From: Oscillospiraceae bacterium
Lineage (GTDB): Bacteria; Bacillota; Clostridia; Oscillospirales; UBA929
Direction: 5' to 3'
Length of the DNA stretch: 52,835 bases
NCBI GenBank assembly: GCA_009780275.1
Contig: WRAI01000018.1
Location: 1 to 52,835 of the forward strand
Position numbers and translations under genes: made by a program. Of this stretch, positions 36,402-44,014 are shown in pieces. Within the stretch, counting starts at the first letter, position 1; every line of letters begins with the position of its first letter. The notes beneath the pieces are model-generated. The model was not told where the DNA came from, did no database searches, and worked only from the letters and a program-made list of their open reading frames with translations.

Positions 36402-37485
36402 TAGAAGCGATTTGCATACTAACAATAAACGCTTGATAAAAATACAGGTTTGCCAATATTTGAACTTGCTGCGATACAATAGACATTGTTGTTGTGTCGT
36501 GACTTGCGATGCGTAAAGCAATGAACATATATGCTGCGCTGATAACGGCGTGCAGCGCCTTGCCGGCAATATATGTCCAAATACCGAGATTGCTGTGTGA
36601 CAAGAAGCTCAACACTTGTGTGTGAACGCTCAATCCGGCCCAACCCAGCAGAAATGCTGCTAACGTGACGCTGGACATCGCGTCGCCTTGTAAATTACGC
36701 AGTCCGCCCGTGATTTCAACTAACCCGGCAAACAAACTGTAGCCTATAGTAGTCTGCATGCCAAACAAAGATAAAACATTTGCAACAAATGGTAAGATGC
36801 CAAAAACAAACAGCATCCTAACAAAAACAGTGAAGAAGATTACAAACGCGCAAATATTTAACACTGACTGCATGGCTTGCGTCACAGCGTTGATAAAGGC
36901 ATTTGGGAAATTTTGCAAAGGTGAGCAATGTTTGCCCGTTCTGTCGGTGATTTGCATGGGCGTACATTGTTCGCCTCTACGGCCATACTGCCGAAAGACC
37001 ACCCCCACCGTTATTGAGGCCGCGATATGGGTTAGGTACAGCAAGAGTCCAATACGTGAACTGGCGAAAACACCCATTCCGACAAATCCGAATATAAACG
37101 CCGGACCGGCATTGTTGCAAAAGGCCAGCATGCGTTGGGCTTCTGCTTTTGTACATAGCCTTTTCTCGTACAGCGACACCGCCGTCCGCGCGCCAACGGG
37201 ATAACCGCCAATCAGTCCCATGGCCAATGCCGTACCGCACGCGCCGTTGAGATTGAACAGCGGCGTCATAACAGGTTGCAGCAAGCGGCTCAATGACTGC
37301 GCCGTGCCTGTGTCAATCATTATGTTTGACAGCACGAAGAATGGAAAGAGTGATGGGATGATGATGTTAAAACACAAAAGAAGCGCATCACGTGCAGAGG
37401 CTGTCGACTCATTTGGTGATATTAGCAATATAGCCAAGCACGATAAAATTAAAATTGTTACTATATGACGGCGCGTGAAATGCAT
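36343..37485 (-). CDS. ylbJ: Sporulation integral membrane protein YlbJ
   Basis: 380 residues, polytopic. Landmarks of the YlbJ/nucleoside-recognition family: IIIPSLFPFFVLSNIM, GLIGGYPVGARTAVSLYE, FCNNAGPAFIFGFVG, and a second half with GLVEITGGLRNL and FLLGWAGLSVHTQV. YlbJ is made under sigma-E in Bacillus and helps form the spore envelope. A loop segment near residue 175 (EQCTPMQITDRTGKHCSPL) lies on an imperfect palindrome and seems to be an in-frame insertion. The 3' end overlaps the sirtuin gene on the other strand. Confidence 0.92.
   Translation of the reverse strand: MHFTRRHIVTILILSCLAILLISPNESTASARDALLLCFNIIIPSLFPFFVLSNIMIDTGTAQSLSRLLQPVMTPLFNLNGACGTALAMGLIGGYPVGARTAVSLYEKRLCTKAEAQRMLAFCNNAGPAFIFGFVGMGVFASSRIGLLLYLTHIAASITVGVVFRQYGRRGEQCTPMQITDRTGKHCSPLQNFPNAFINAVTQAMQSVLNICAFVIFFTVFVRMLFVFGILPFVANVLSLFGMQTTIGYSLFAGLVEITGGLRNLQGDAMSSVTLAAFLLGWAGLSVHTQVLSFLSHSNLGIWTYIAGKALHAVISAAYMFIALRIASHDTTTMSIVSQQVQILANLYFYQAFIVSMQIASITLLALMLLRLAFRRSERG
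36920..36975. repeat. REP-like palindrome inside ylbJ
   Basis: Two 18-base arms (36920-36937 and 36958-36975) that are inverted copies at 14 of 18 positions around a 20-base centre. It lies in a hydrophilic loop of YlbJ and preserves the frame. Compare 8088-8109. Confidence 0.5.
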
Positions 37486-37616
37486 GGTTTCACCTCACAA
37501 TCTCTATTAGAGTATGAGACAAAACCCTTAAGCATGACCGTAGCGCGAATAACTCCGTAAGAGAGCACCGGTGCGGGGGGTATTAGAGGATTTGATTCTA
37601 AGCTGATGCAAAATGC

Positions 37617-38357
37617 TTATGTTGCGAGTTTTTTCACCGGCTCTTGTTTTCGCATAACACACCAATTTTTCTCGCCACACTCGGGGCATTTCATCCAACG
37701 GACTTTCATGTTGCCGGTAGTGAAAAACGCTTTTCGCAATGGTGGCTTAGTCACTGCATCGCAGTTAGGGCAGATGTATTCGATGTTTTTGAGCGCTAAG
37801 AGCGATGCTACTATCCCCAAGATAGCACAGCCGAAATATAAGCCGAGCCCCCACCAAATTTGCGATATTGTCAACCATACAATAAACGCAAGTCCCAAAG
37901 ATGCTGCAACGGCTGCGAACGTGTAGGTGAGTACCAATTTCCCTCTATCGCGGTTTTTATTTTTCTTTTCCATAATGTGTTCTACGTCAAGGATTGTATT
38001 TGCCGGCACTATGGCTTTGTTTGCAATGCTTTCTTTGATAATGTTGAGCATTGCAAGCTGCTTTTGCCGCTCTGCAATCTCATTCGAAAGCTGTTTTTTT
38101 TGCTCGTCAAGCAAAATTGAGAGAATTTTGCCGGACATTTCGCTCTGCATGATGCCTTTGATTGAATCAAGCGACAGCCCGATTGTTTTAAGCGTGCAGA
38201 TAAGACGCAGCTTGGTTAAGTCATCATCGTTGTAAATTCGTCTGCCGCCCTCGGTTTCAGAAGACGGATGCAAAACGCCTTTGTGGTCATAAAATTGCAC
38301 TGTTCGCACCGAAACATTGCACCGTTTAGCCATTTCGCCGGTCGTGTAGTTTGACAT
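37617..38357 (-). CDS. MerR-family regulator with membrane segment and zinc ribbon
   Basis: 246 residues. The N-terminal MerR HTH is clear (TTGEMAKRCNVSVRTVQFYDHKG, then GGRRIYNDDDL), followed by a coiled dimer helix (~85-115). Then come two hydrophobic helices (LTYTFAAVAASLGLAFIVWL and YFGCAILGIVASLLAL, ~145-190) and a C-terminal zinc ribbon (CPNCDAVT ... CPECGEKNWC). It is thus a membrane-tethered regulator. AAAGGAG lies 7 bases before ATG. No regulated efflux or enzyme gene is adjacent, so the ligand is unknown. Confidence 0.88.
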   Translation of the reverse strand: MSNYTTGEMAKRCNVSVRTVQFYDHKGVLHPSSETEGGRRIYNDDDLTKLRLICTLKTIGLSLDSIKGIMQSEMSGKILSILLDEQKKQLSNEIAERQKQLAMLNIIKESIANKAIVPANTILDVEHIMEKKNKNRDRGKLVLTYTFAAVAASLGLAFIVWLTISQIWWGLGLYFGCAILGIVASLLALKNIEYICPNCDAVTKPPLRKAFFTTGNMKVRWMKCPECGEKNWCVMRKQEPVKKLAT

Positions 38358-38552
38358 AGATTGCTCCTTTCGAGAGTTACGATACTGTATAACGCTACGT
38401 CACAAGCAATAGGCGACGCAAGGGGATTTTTCGTGTAACGTAGGGGGATTTTCTGCAAAGCTACGTCACAAATTTCTGTCACTCGTTACGGCACGTAGCA
38501 GACGCATAGCGGATTAAAAAATGCGTCGTGGCATGCGCATTGCTTGCCACAA
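38358..38552. promoter_or_regulatory. Region upstream of merR with repeated motifs
   Basis: An imperfect dyad at 38376-38393 (GTTACGATACTGTATAAC) just upstream of the merR ribosome binding site is a plausible MerR operator. Further up, GCTACGTCACAA occurs twice (about 38394-38405 and 38462-38473) with two copies of a GGGGATTTT-like word between them. No convincing promoter spacing could be fixed. Confidence 0.45.
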
Positions 38553-38605
38553 CAAAAAAGAAGATGTTGCTAATGAAGATTATTAAATCCCCTAACAACA
38601 TCTTC
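38553..38605 (-). terminator. Terminator ending the reverse-transcriptase region
   Basis: GAAGATGTTG / CAACATCTTC stem with a 26-base loop, then T6 in minus-strand RNA. The long loop makes it less than ideal, but the stem is perfect. Confidence 0.65.
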
Positions 38606-38660
38606 ACTGGTGGAACAGATTGCCCCAAATACAAGCGCGCGAATTTTGCCGAATGGCTTT
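38553..38660 (-). ncRNA. Putative small RNA between merR and the reverse transcriptase
   Basis: A promoter on the minus strand (TTGACT 38689-38694, 16-base spacer, TACAAT 38667-38672) predicts a start near 38660. The transcript would end at a terminator with a 10-bp stem (38560-38569 with 38596-38605) followed by six T (38554-38559). Predicted length is about 108 bases. No open frame of note. It directly follows the reverse transcriptase on the same strand, so it could be a partner RNA or a separate sRNA. Confidence 0.45.
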
Positions 38661-38666
38661 GTGATT

Positions 38667-38694
38667 ATTGTAACACTTGATATATAAAAGTCAA
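38667..38694 (-). promoter_or_regulatory. Promoter of the putative small RNA
   Basis: TTGACT, 16-base spacer, TACAAT on the minus strand. The -35 context (TCTTGACTTTT) is the same as in the promoter before the reverse transcriptase leader (40603-40631). Confidence 0.55.
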
Positions 38695-38798
38695 GACCCT
38701 GTGCAAGCAGATACTTATTTGCGAGGAAATGGAATGGTTCGGCGTGTATTTATGGCACACGCCCGGACATTGGCTCGGGCAGGACTTTCAGTTGATTA

Positions 38799-40280
38799 TT
38801 ATTTATTTGTGATTACAGCTTCATCTTTTGGTTTAGTTTTTAGTTTGCCGGAATCTTCATCATAATATAAATCGCAATTACAATATCCATACTTTTCATA
38901 TTTTCTACATTGCTTTTTGTATTTGTAATATATCTTAACAACAGATTTTAATCCGTTGCTTGTTCGCACAAGCAGATCCTTTTTACGCAGATGCTTTTTC
39001 GTTCTGCGGTGGTAGTCATTGTATAATTCAGTTCTTATCATAGTGTCGATATTTCGTAATTGGCGCACATCATTAACCATCATAAAATAACCTATCCAAC
39101 TCCTCTTTTTGATAAGTCGATTACACTCCAAGCAAAGCCCATTCTCTTGTTCAATCATATCTTCCAAACCTACAATTTTTAGGTTGACATTATGAATTAT
39201 ACGACTAAAATATTCATCAGCGTTATCAGTTTCAATATCTTTTAAAGTTGATATTATACGCTGCCGAAACTTTTGAAAATTGTCATTTTTCACTCGTAGC
39301 GATTTTGGCGATATAGCAAACCCCAAGAAGTCGAGCGAGTCTTTTTGTAAATCTAAAAGTTTTGTTTTCTCGCCGATGGAGTGCAAGACGAGTTTTTCAG
39401 TTTCTTTCAAGCGCGTTTCAAGAAGTTGATAGACTTCTTGTATTTTATCATTGTTCTTAAATAACAAAACAAAATCGTCAGCATATCGAAAATACTCAAA
39501 GTGATATTTCGGTATTAGCTCTGTTGTAACATAAAGATCAAAGTCATACAAAAACACATTTGCAAGAAGCCCAGATAAAACACCGCCCTGCGGTATTCCT
39601 TGCGTTCTTTTTATGCCGCGCTGTGGATATTTATATTCTGAAACTCTATTGGCAGGTATTCTATCAACATGAATAAATCGAAATAAGAACTTTTGTATCA
39701 ATTCATTTTCTTCGCCGAAAAAAGTTCTCATTTTCGATGTTAGGAGCGAATGATCAATTTCGTCAAAGAATTTACTGATGTCAGCATCAAGCACATACAG
39801 ATAACCCTCATCTATCAAACGTCTGATTTTCTTGACAGCCATTTTTGAAGATTTGCCTTCTCTATATCCATAACTATGTAAATCAATATTTTGCGCAAAA
39901 ACGTTTTCTGCATGAGGGCAGAGAACATTAGCAAGAAATTTTTGAAAAATTGTGTCTTGGATTGTAGATATAGATATAGTGCGGATTTTACCTGCTATCT
40001 TAGCATCTTTAAGTTGATTTCGGGTAAACGGAGGTTTTGGCGTTTCTTTCTCACGAAATGGCGCAAAGCAGTATTTGCCGCTTTCTCCTTTATCGCAGAT
40101 TATATTAGTATGATGGTCAATATTGATTAGAAAATCTTCATGTCCAATTTTGTCGCAGCCACGAGCAAGCGCTATTACGCCACTAACTTTATCTGTTTTG
40201 CTACGTTTTAGATTCTCAAACTCCTCCTTCACATTTTCGGGTGTAAAAGAAGCTATTAACTTTTTGTCTAATTCCCTCAT
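38799..40280 (-). CDS. Stand-alone reverse transcriptase (group II-like)
   Basis: 493 residues from ATG 40280 (ATG 40286 is possible; GGGG lies better for 40280). RT blocks: KIRTISISTIQDTIFQKFL (~101-119), YREGKSSKMAVKKIR, VLDADISKFFDEIDHSLL (~162-179), GIPQGGVLSGLLANVFL (~231-247), the catalytic YFRYADDFVLLF (~264-275) and SLDFLGFAI. A ~150-residue C-terminal part with CLECN and YFMMVNDVRQLRNIDTMIR follows and has thumb-like character. PQGG and no SQ motif separate it from diversity-generating retroelements. No intron domain V, HNH endonuclease or retron VTG motif is seen. It lies directly behind a GATC restriction operon with a structured leader, so a defence role is inferred, not shown. 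Confidence 0.88.
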   Translation of the reverse strand: MRELDKKLIASFTPENVKEEFENLKRSKTDKVSGVIALARGCDKIGHEDFLINIDHHTNIICDKGESGKYCFAPFREKETPKPPFTRNQLKDAKIAGKIRTISISTIQDTIFQKFLANVLCPHAENVFAQNIDLHSYGYREGKSSKMAVKKIRRLIDEGYLYVLDADISKFFDEIDHSLLTSKMRTFFGEENELIQKFLFRFIHVDRIPANRVSEYKYPQRGIKRTQGIPQGGVLSGLLANVFLYDFDLYVTTELIPKYHFEYFRYADDFVLLFKNNDKIQEVYQLLETRLKETEKLVLHSIGEKTKLLDLQKDSLDFLGFAISPKSLRVKNDNFQKFRQRIISTLKDIETDNADEYFSRIIHNVNLKIVGLEDMIEQENGLCLECNRLIKKRSWIGYFMMVNDVRQLRNIDTMIRTELYNDYHRRTKKHLRKKDLLVRTSNGLKSVVKIYYKYKKQCRKYEKYGYCNCDLYYDEDSGKLKTKPKDEAVITNK

Positions 40281-40286
40281 TAACAT

Positions 40287-40515
40287 ACCCCATCAAGACA
40301 AAGAGCGCAACCTAAAAAAGGTGCGCTCCGTATGGCAATCCAATTATCGGGCTATGATTACCATACAGTCTCCTCGCCCTTACCGATGCAAATTACATAT
40401 GCACCGATTCGTTGTCTCCAACTATACAGTTGATCGATCGAACGCTTTGTCAATAGTGATGTTTATCAATATCATTGTCGTAGCCTCCAATGTTCCAGAG
40501 TAGCAAGATTGCATA
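40287..40515 (-). ncRNA. Structured leader or ncRNA of the reverse transcriptase
   Basis: Minus-strand transcript region ending at the RT start codon. It contains three hairpins in succession: 40400-40406 with 40384-40390 (7 bp), 40356-40366 with 40330-40340 (11 bp with one G-U, 15-base loop), and 40319-40328 with 40303-40313 (10 bp with a one-base bulge), the last only ~20 bases before the RT start and followed by CTTTGTCTT. The last may act as an attenuator. Stand-alone bacterial RTs often use an adjacent RNA as template or primer; whether this one does is unknown. Confidence 0.5.
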
Positions 40516-40520
40516 TAGCA

Positions 40521-40529
40521 ATTATAGCA
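40521..40529 (-). promoter_or_regulatory. Extended -10 promoter for the RT leader
   Basis: TGC-TATAAT on the minus strand, the same extended -10 as at other promoters in the window, but without a good -35 at 17-18 bases. RNA would start near 40514. Confidence 0.5.
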
Positions 40530-40602
40530 CATCTGGAACAGCCCTACCTCGATCAGTCAGGGCCGATCAGCCGATGATCGCATCTAAGTGTGACCACGAT
40601 AC

Positions 40603-40631
40603 AAAATAGCATATTTTCACGAAAAAGTCAA
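40603..40631 (-). promoter_or_regulatory. Upstream promoter for the RT leader, touching a GATC site
   Basis: TTGACT (40626-40631), 17-base spacer, TATTTT (40603-40608) on the minus strand. A GATC (40632-40635) abuts the -35 box and overlaps the stop codon of the upstream methyltransferase. Five more GATC sites lie between here and 40432. Confidence 0.6.
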
Positions 40632-40634
40632 GAT

Positions 40635-41372
40635 CTATTTCCTAAGCACAAACAAATATTCATGTGCCAATAGCAAGAAATTGTGTTTCACGCTGTTCGT
40701 TTTCCAAAACCCGGTCGCTTTGCAGTTATGTTGCTGTTTGATAATAATCTCTTTCGTAGTGAATCCGGCAGTCTCAAAAATCTTCATAACCTCAAAGCTC
40801 ATCGGGATAACACAGCCTTTCTTGCGTGTGTCGCCCATCAAAATAGCGCAGAATTTATCGTCTTTTAGTACACGGTAACATTCAGCCGCAACTAACTTCA
40901 TTTCCTCTAAAAAGTCTTTTATTTTGTAATGCGACAAGTCGCCGTCAATATCCTCGCTATATTTGATAATATCGGCATAAGGAGGATGAGTACAAATAAA
41001 ATCAATGCTGTCAGTCGGCACAAAATCAAGTTTTCTCGCATCGCCATGTTTGACATAGACTTGCCCGGCGTTTTCATATTCAAATGCCGTTTTCTCACGA
41101 CAACGCTCCAAGGCAGTAAGGTTAATGTCAACGCCAATAATATTGCGGTTAAGCAATTTAGCCTCGACAAGTGTCGTTCCGCCGCCTGCGAATTGATCAA
41201 GCACTAAATCGCTCTCGTTTGAATAACGGATCAAAAGGTTTCGTGGAATATACGGCGACCAGTTGCCACGATATTTCGCATCATGCGTTGCCCAGTCGCC
41301 ACGCTGAGGAAAACTCCAAACCGTGTTCATTTCAAGCTCGAAATCGGGCGGCTCCCAATGCTTTATTTTCAT
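40635..41372 (-). CDS. Second DNA methyltransferase of the DpnII/MboI-type system
   Basis: 245 residues. The cofactor motif LDQFAGGGTTLVEAKLLNRN (~58-77) comes before the catalytic CTHPPYADIIKYS (~130), a (T/S)PPY-type amino-methyltransferase. The N-terminal WSFPQRGDWATHDAKYRGN also fits this group. GATC systems with an R.DpnII nuclease often carry a second methylase (DpnA/MboC-like); I infer the same role. Its ATG overlaps the nuclease stop by four bases (ATGA), so they are coupled. Confidence 0.85.
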   Translation of the reverse strand: MKIKHWEPPDFELEMNTVWSFPQRGDWATHDAKYRGNWSPYIPRNLLIRYSNESDLVLDQFAGGGTTLVEAKLLNRNIIGVDINLTALERCREKTAFEYENAGQVYVKHGDARKLDFVPTDSIDFICTHPPYADIIKYSEDIDGDLSHYKIKDFLEEMKLVAAECYRVLKDDKFCAILMGDTRKKGCVIPMSFEVMKIFETAGFTTKEIIIKQQHNCKATGFWKTNSVKHNFLLLAHEYLFVLRK

Positions 41373-42226
41373 GCGAATAGGTCTTTCAATACATCGTTCT
41401 CTAAGTCGTTGATATTGTAAATATTCTCCATCACGCCGAAAGTTTCAGCTAAATTGTTTCGTGCGCTGTTCCAACCACCGCCGTCCGTCACCCAAACAAA
41501 GGCAAAGCCGTCAATACCTTTGGATTCGATAGCGATATTTTTGTAACTCCGCGCCGTTTCATTGAGCTTAGACCCGCTACTGGCATAAAAGTTTGTTTCA
41601 ATGCCGTAGATTGTAGAACCCTTTTTGACAACAAAATCAAACCGTTTGACTGTTTTTCCTTGATTCGATAGTGCCGACAAATCAACACCCCAACGCTTTT
41701 CAATGTCGGCGATTTTCATTTCTCTGAAATATGTTTCATCTTTAACCAACTCTGCTTTGACAAGGTATGATTCAACAAGTTCTTCCATAATGTGACCGCC
41801 ACGATTTTTGCGACCGTTGGAGTCAAGCCCTGTTTCAACGCCTGTGGCATAGTCGAAGAGGTTGCTGACAAGATGATTTTCAAGCAAGTCAAATAATCCT
41901 GTTTTACGCATAAAAATCTTGTAATCGTCTATGGAATAGTTGGGTTTATTGAAGTTATAGCATCGTTCGCCGTCGCTGTCAGTCGCACAAATTTCGGCCT
42001 GGCGGATAGCAAGCAGTAACGGAATACATTTCAGCGTTTCGGGGTAGCGGCGAACTACCTCCTCAAAGTCTGATTCAATATTTTTTGAGCCAATAAGCGA
42101 ACTAAGCAGATTTAATTCGATTTTAATGGCGTTAACATTGCGGCGCACTTTTTCAAAGTCCACATAGTAACCGTATGTAGAGATGCTGTTTTTGAACTCC
42201 GAAAACCATTTTTTGAAATCACGCAT
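41369..42226 (-). CDS. DpnII-type restriction endonuclease (GATC)
   Basis: 285 residues, matching R.DpnII/MboI length. Recognisable stretches: FLFDLLENHLV-like TGLFDLLENHLVSNLFDY, GLDSNGRKNRGGHIMEELVE, and the nuclease core FDFVVKKGSTIYGIETNFYA followed by SGSKLNETARSYK. These type II enzymes cut unmethylated GATC. The gene sits between two methylases on one transcript, 17 bases from the first and overlapping the second. AT-rich like the rest of the island. Confidence 0.92.
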   Translation of the reverse strand: MRDFKKWFSEFKNSISTYGYYVDFEKVRRNVNAIKIELNLLSSLIGSKNIESDFEEVVRRYPETLKCIPLLLAIRQAEICATDSDGERCYNFNKPNYSIDDYKIFMRKTGLFDLLENHLVSNLFDYATGVETGLDSNGRKNRGGHIMEELVESYLVKAELVKDETYFREMKIADIEKRWGVDLSALSNQGKTVKRFDFVVKKGSTIYGIETNFYASSGSKLNETARSYKNIAIESKGIDGFAFVWVTDGGGWNSARNNLAETFGVMENIYNINDLENDVLKDLFA

Positions 42227-42243
42227 ATTGAAAACCCCTTATT

Positions 42244-43140
42244 TTAAACGCTTGCAATCAGCAATTCCCTAACCTTGCCGCGTCCGGCAGCTACGGAATT
42301 GATTGCTCTGCTTGCTTCTATTCTTGAAATTGAATGTTTAGCATAAATATTGTCAAAAAACTCGTCAGCTTCATTTGTGTTTTTTGGGTCAGAGTTACTT
42401 GCAACGATATATGCTCCACGCTCACTCATTTTATCAATAAAGTTGGCGAGCTGCATTTGGTCATCATCATCAAAACCATCTTGTGCATAAGAAGTGAAAC
42501 TGGCGGTTGTCGACAACGGACGATAAGGCGGGTCAAAGTAAGCGAATGTTTTATCGTCAATAAAATTTTCGGCGAGAGTATAGTCTCCGCAGACAATTTC
42601 AACATTTTGCAATGCTTGCGACACAGCAACTATATTGCTTTCATCACATATACTCGGCTTTTTGTAACTGCCCTGTGGAACATTGAACCCACCTTTGGAG
42701 TTTACGCGATATAGCCCGTTAAAGCAAGTGCGGTTTAGAAAGATGAACAGGGCTGCAATTTCTAATGATTGTTCGTCGCTTTTCTTAATGTCATTAAAGT
42801 TATTTCGTGCGTTATAATATAAAATCTTTTTCTGTTCTGTATCAGCCGTATGGTAGGCTTGCTCTAATTGTTTGAGAGCCGATACAAGTTCGTTTACGTT
42901 ATCGCGAATGGTATTGTATGTGGCAAGCAATTCGCGGTTAATATCGCTTATATAAACAGCATCCAGCGAGTAATTGCTTAACACATCAAACAACACAGCG
43001 CCGCCACCGACAAACGGCTCGGCGTATTTTTTTATCGACACACCCAAATCGGCGGGATACTTTGCTCGTATCTCGCTCAAAATTTGCGATTTTCCACCCG
43101 CCCATTTTAGAAAGGGCTTTGCTTGCTGTTGTGTTTTCAT
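42244..43140 (-). CDS. Dam-family adenine methyltransferase (GATC)
   Basis: 298 residues from ATG 43140; a longer frame exists, but GAGGT lies 9 bases before this ATG and the family homology starts just after it. FLKWAGGKSQIL (~9-20) and PFVGGGAVLFD bind SAM; TCFNGLYRVNSKGGFNVP and AYFDPPYRPLS (catalytic DPPY) are standard for alpha-class Dam/DpnM enzymes. It would protect GATC sites in the host. First gene of the restriction operon, with its own promoter. Confidence 0.95.
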   Translation of the reverse strand: MKTQQQAKPFLKWAGGKSQILSEIRAKYPADLGVSIKKYAEPFVGGGAVLFDVLSNYSLDAVYISDINRELLATYNTIRDNVNELVSALKQLEQAYHTADTEQKKILYYNARNNFNDIKKSDEQSLEIAALFIFLNRTCFNGLYRVNSKGGFNVPQGSYKKPSICDESNIVAVSQALQNVEIVCGDYTLAENFIDDKTFAYFDPPYRPLSTTASFTSYAQDGFDDDDQMQLANFIDKMSERGAYIVASNSDPKNTNEADEFFDNIYAKHSISRIEASRAINSVAAGRGKVRELLIASV

Positions 43141-43182
43141 AAGCTCATACCTCGCAATCTGATTGCACAAATCTACGAAATA

Positions 43183-43211
43183 ATTATACCTCATAACGCT
43201 GAATTTTGCAA
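43183..43211 (-). promoter_or_regulatory. Promoter of the restriction-modification operon
   Basis: TTGCAA (43206-43211), 17-base spacer, TATAAT (43183-43188) on the minus strand; start near 43176, ~36 bases before the methylase ATG. Confidence 0.7.
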
Positions 43212-43239
43212 TATGAATTTTTGCTTGGGAGATGTTTAC

Positions 43240-43930
43240 TTTTGCCCCGATTTTGTCCATATAGATAGAGAGCCAAAATTTAATTCTTGGAGTGGGTTAA
43301 TTTTTCGGCTTATTTTGTCCATATATATGAAAGCGAAAATATTTTGCTTACGCAGGTAGTAAAACAACACTTTCCTCGGCTATATAGTAGGAGGTTTTTT
43401 CGCAAACATTGGTAGTTGCCTTATCAGATTCCATTGAGAGTAGAGGGCGAAAGTTTTTGAAAATGTGTTTATAAAATGGGGTCGATTTTGACCGTTTATT
43501 GTCCATATATATGTAGCGTAAAAATTTTCTCCGTCAACACCCTATAAAACACTCTCTGCCACGGTTATATAGTAGAGGGAAAAATTTATTCGCCAAAGAG
43601 TTCCGTTTTAGGTGCTGTTTTTCTCCTATTAGTAAAGAACAAAATTTCTTTTTCAAAACACGTCCGATTTTCTTCAAATTTTGTCCTATGTATAGGGGGC
43701 GAATTTGCCCAGTTTTTGTCCATATAAGTAGAAGACAAAATATTTTTCATCAACACCACCCAAAAATCACTTTCCCACGGCTATGGCTATATAATAGAGA
43801 GTAAATTTTATTTGCCGAAAAGTTGCCAATTCGCTCCTCAGATTCCATTGATAGTAGGAGCTGAAATTGTTTTACATAATCAGGAACATTTAGTATGTGC
43901 CTGTGTCGTATAAAAATAGAGCCTTCGTTA
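43240..43930. repeat. Array of ~12 degenerate 60-bp repeats
   Basis: A box close to YYATATANRTAGAGRG, usually followed by an AAAATTT-like tract, recurs at 43257, 43319, 43380, 43431, 43503, 43564, 43625, 43685, 43720, 43787, 43845 and 43908. Intervals are 62, 61, 51, 72, 61, 61, 60, 35, 67, 58 and 63 bases. Larger units also repeat: the boxes at 43319, 43503 and 43720 share a following AACAC...CACGG segment, and those at 43431 and 43845 share CAGATTCCATTGA. No open frame runs through it. It lies just before a RepA-like gene, so iteron-like replication or control sites are one reading. Confidence 0.65.
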
Positions 43931-43952
43931 CATAGCAGCAAAGAAGTCCACA

Positions 43953-43984
43953 ACGCCGTCCTTGAAAGGGACCGGCGTTTTTTT
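43953..43984 (+). terminator. Terminator before the RepA-like operon
   Basis: Stem ACGCCGTCC / GGACCGGCGT with a one-base bulge and a short A-rich loop, followed by seven T. It would end any transcript coming through the repeat array before the TTG start at 44015. Confidence 0.8.
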
Positions 43985-44014
43985 GCTGCGGAAATTTTTA
44001 AGGAGGAGCAGTAT

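Noticed and set aside
38216..38482. 88-residue minus-strand frame upstream of merR
   Set aside because: It overlaps the merR start region and is made by translating the repeated motifs; no ribosome binding site.
38799..40280. Diversity-generating retroelement
   Set aside because: No template/variable repeat pair was seen nearby and the RT lacks the SQ-type motif.
38799..40515. Retron
   Set aside because: The RT has PQGG and YADD but no VTG-type motif, and the leader does not show the inverted a1/a2 repeats with the conserved branching G that I could recognise.
38553..40634. Group II intron
   Set aside because: The RT is group II-like, but no GUGYG 5' end, no domain V-like hairpin and no maturase HNH segment are visible in the flanks.
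43240..43930. CRISPR array
   Set aside because: The recurring boxes are degenerate, the intervals are uneven, and no cas gene is present.
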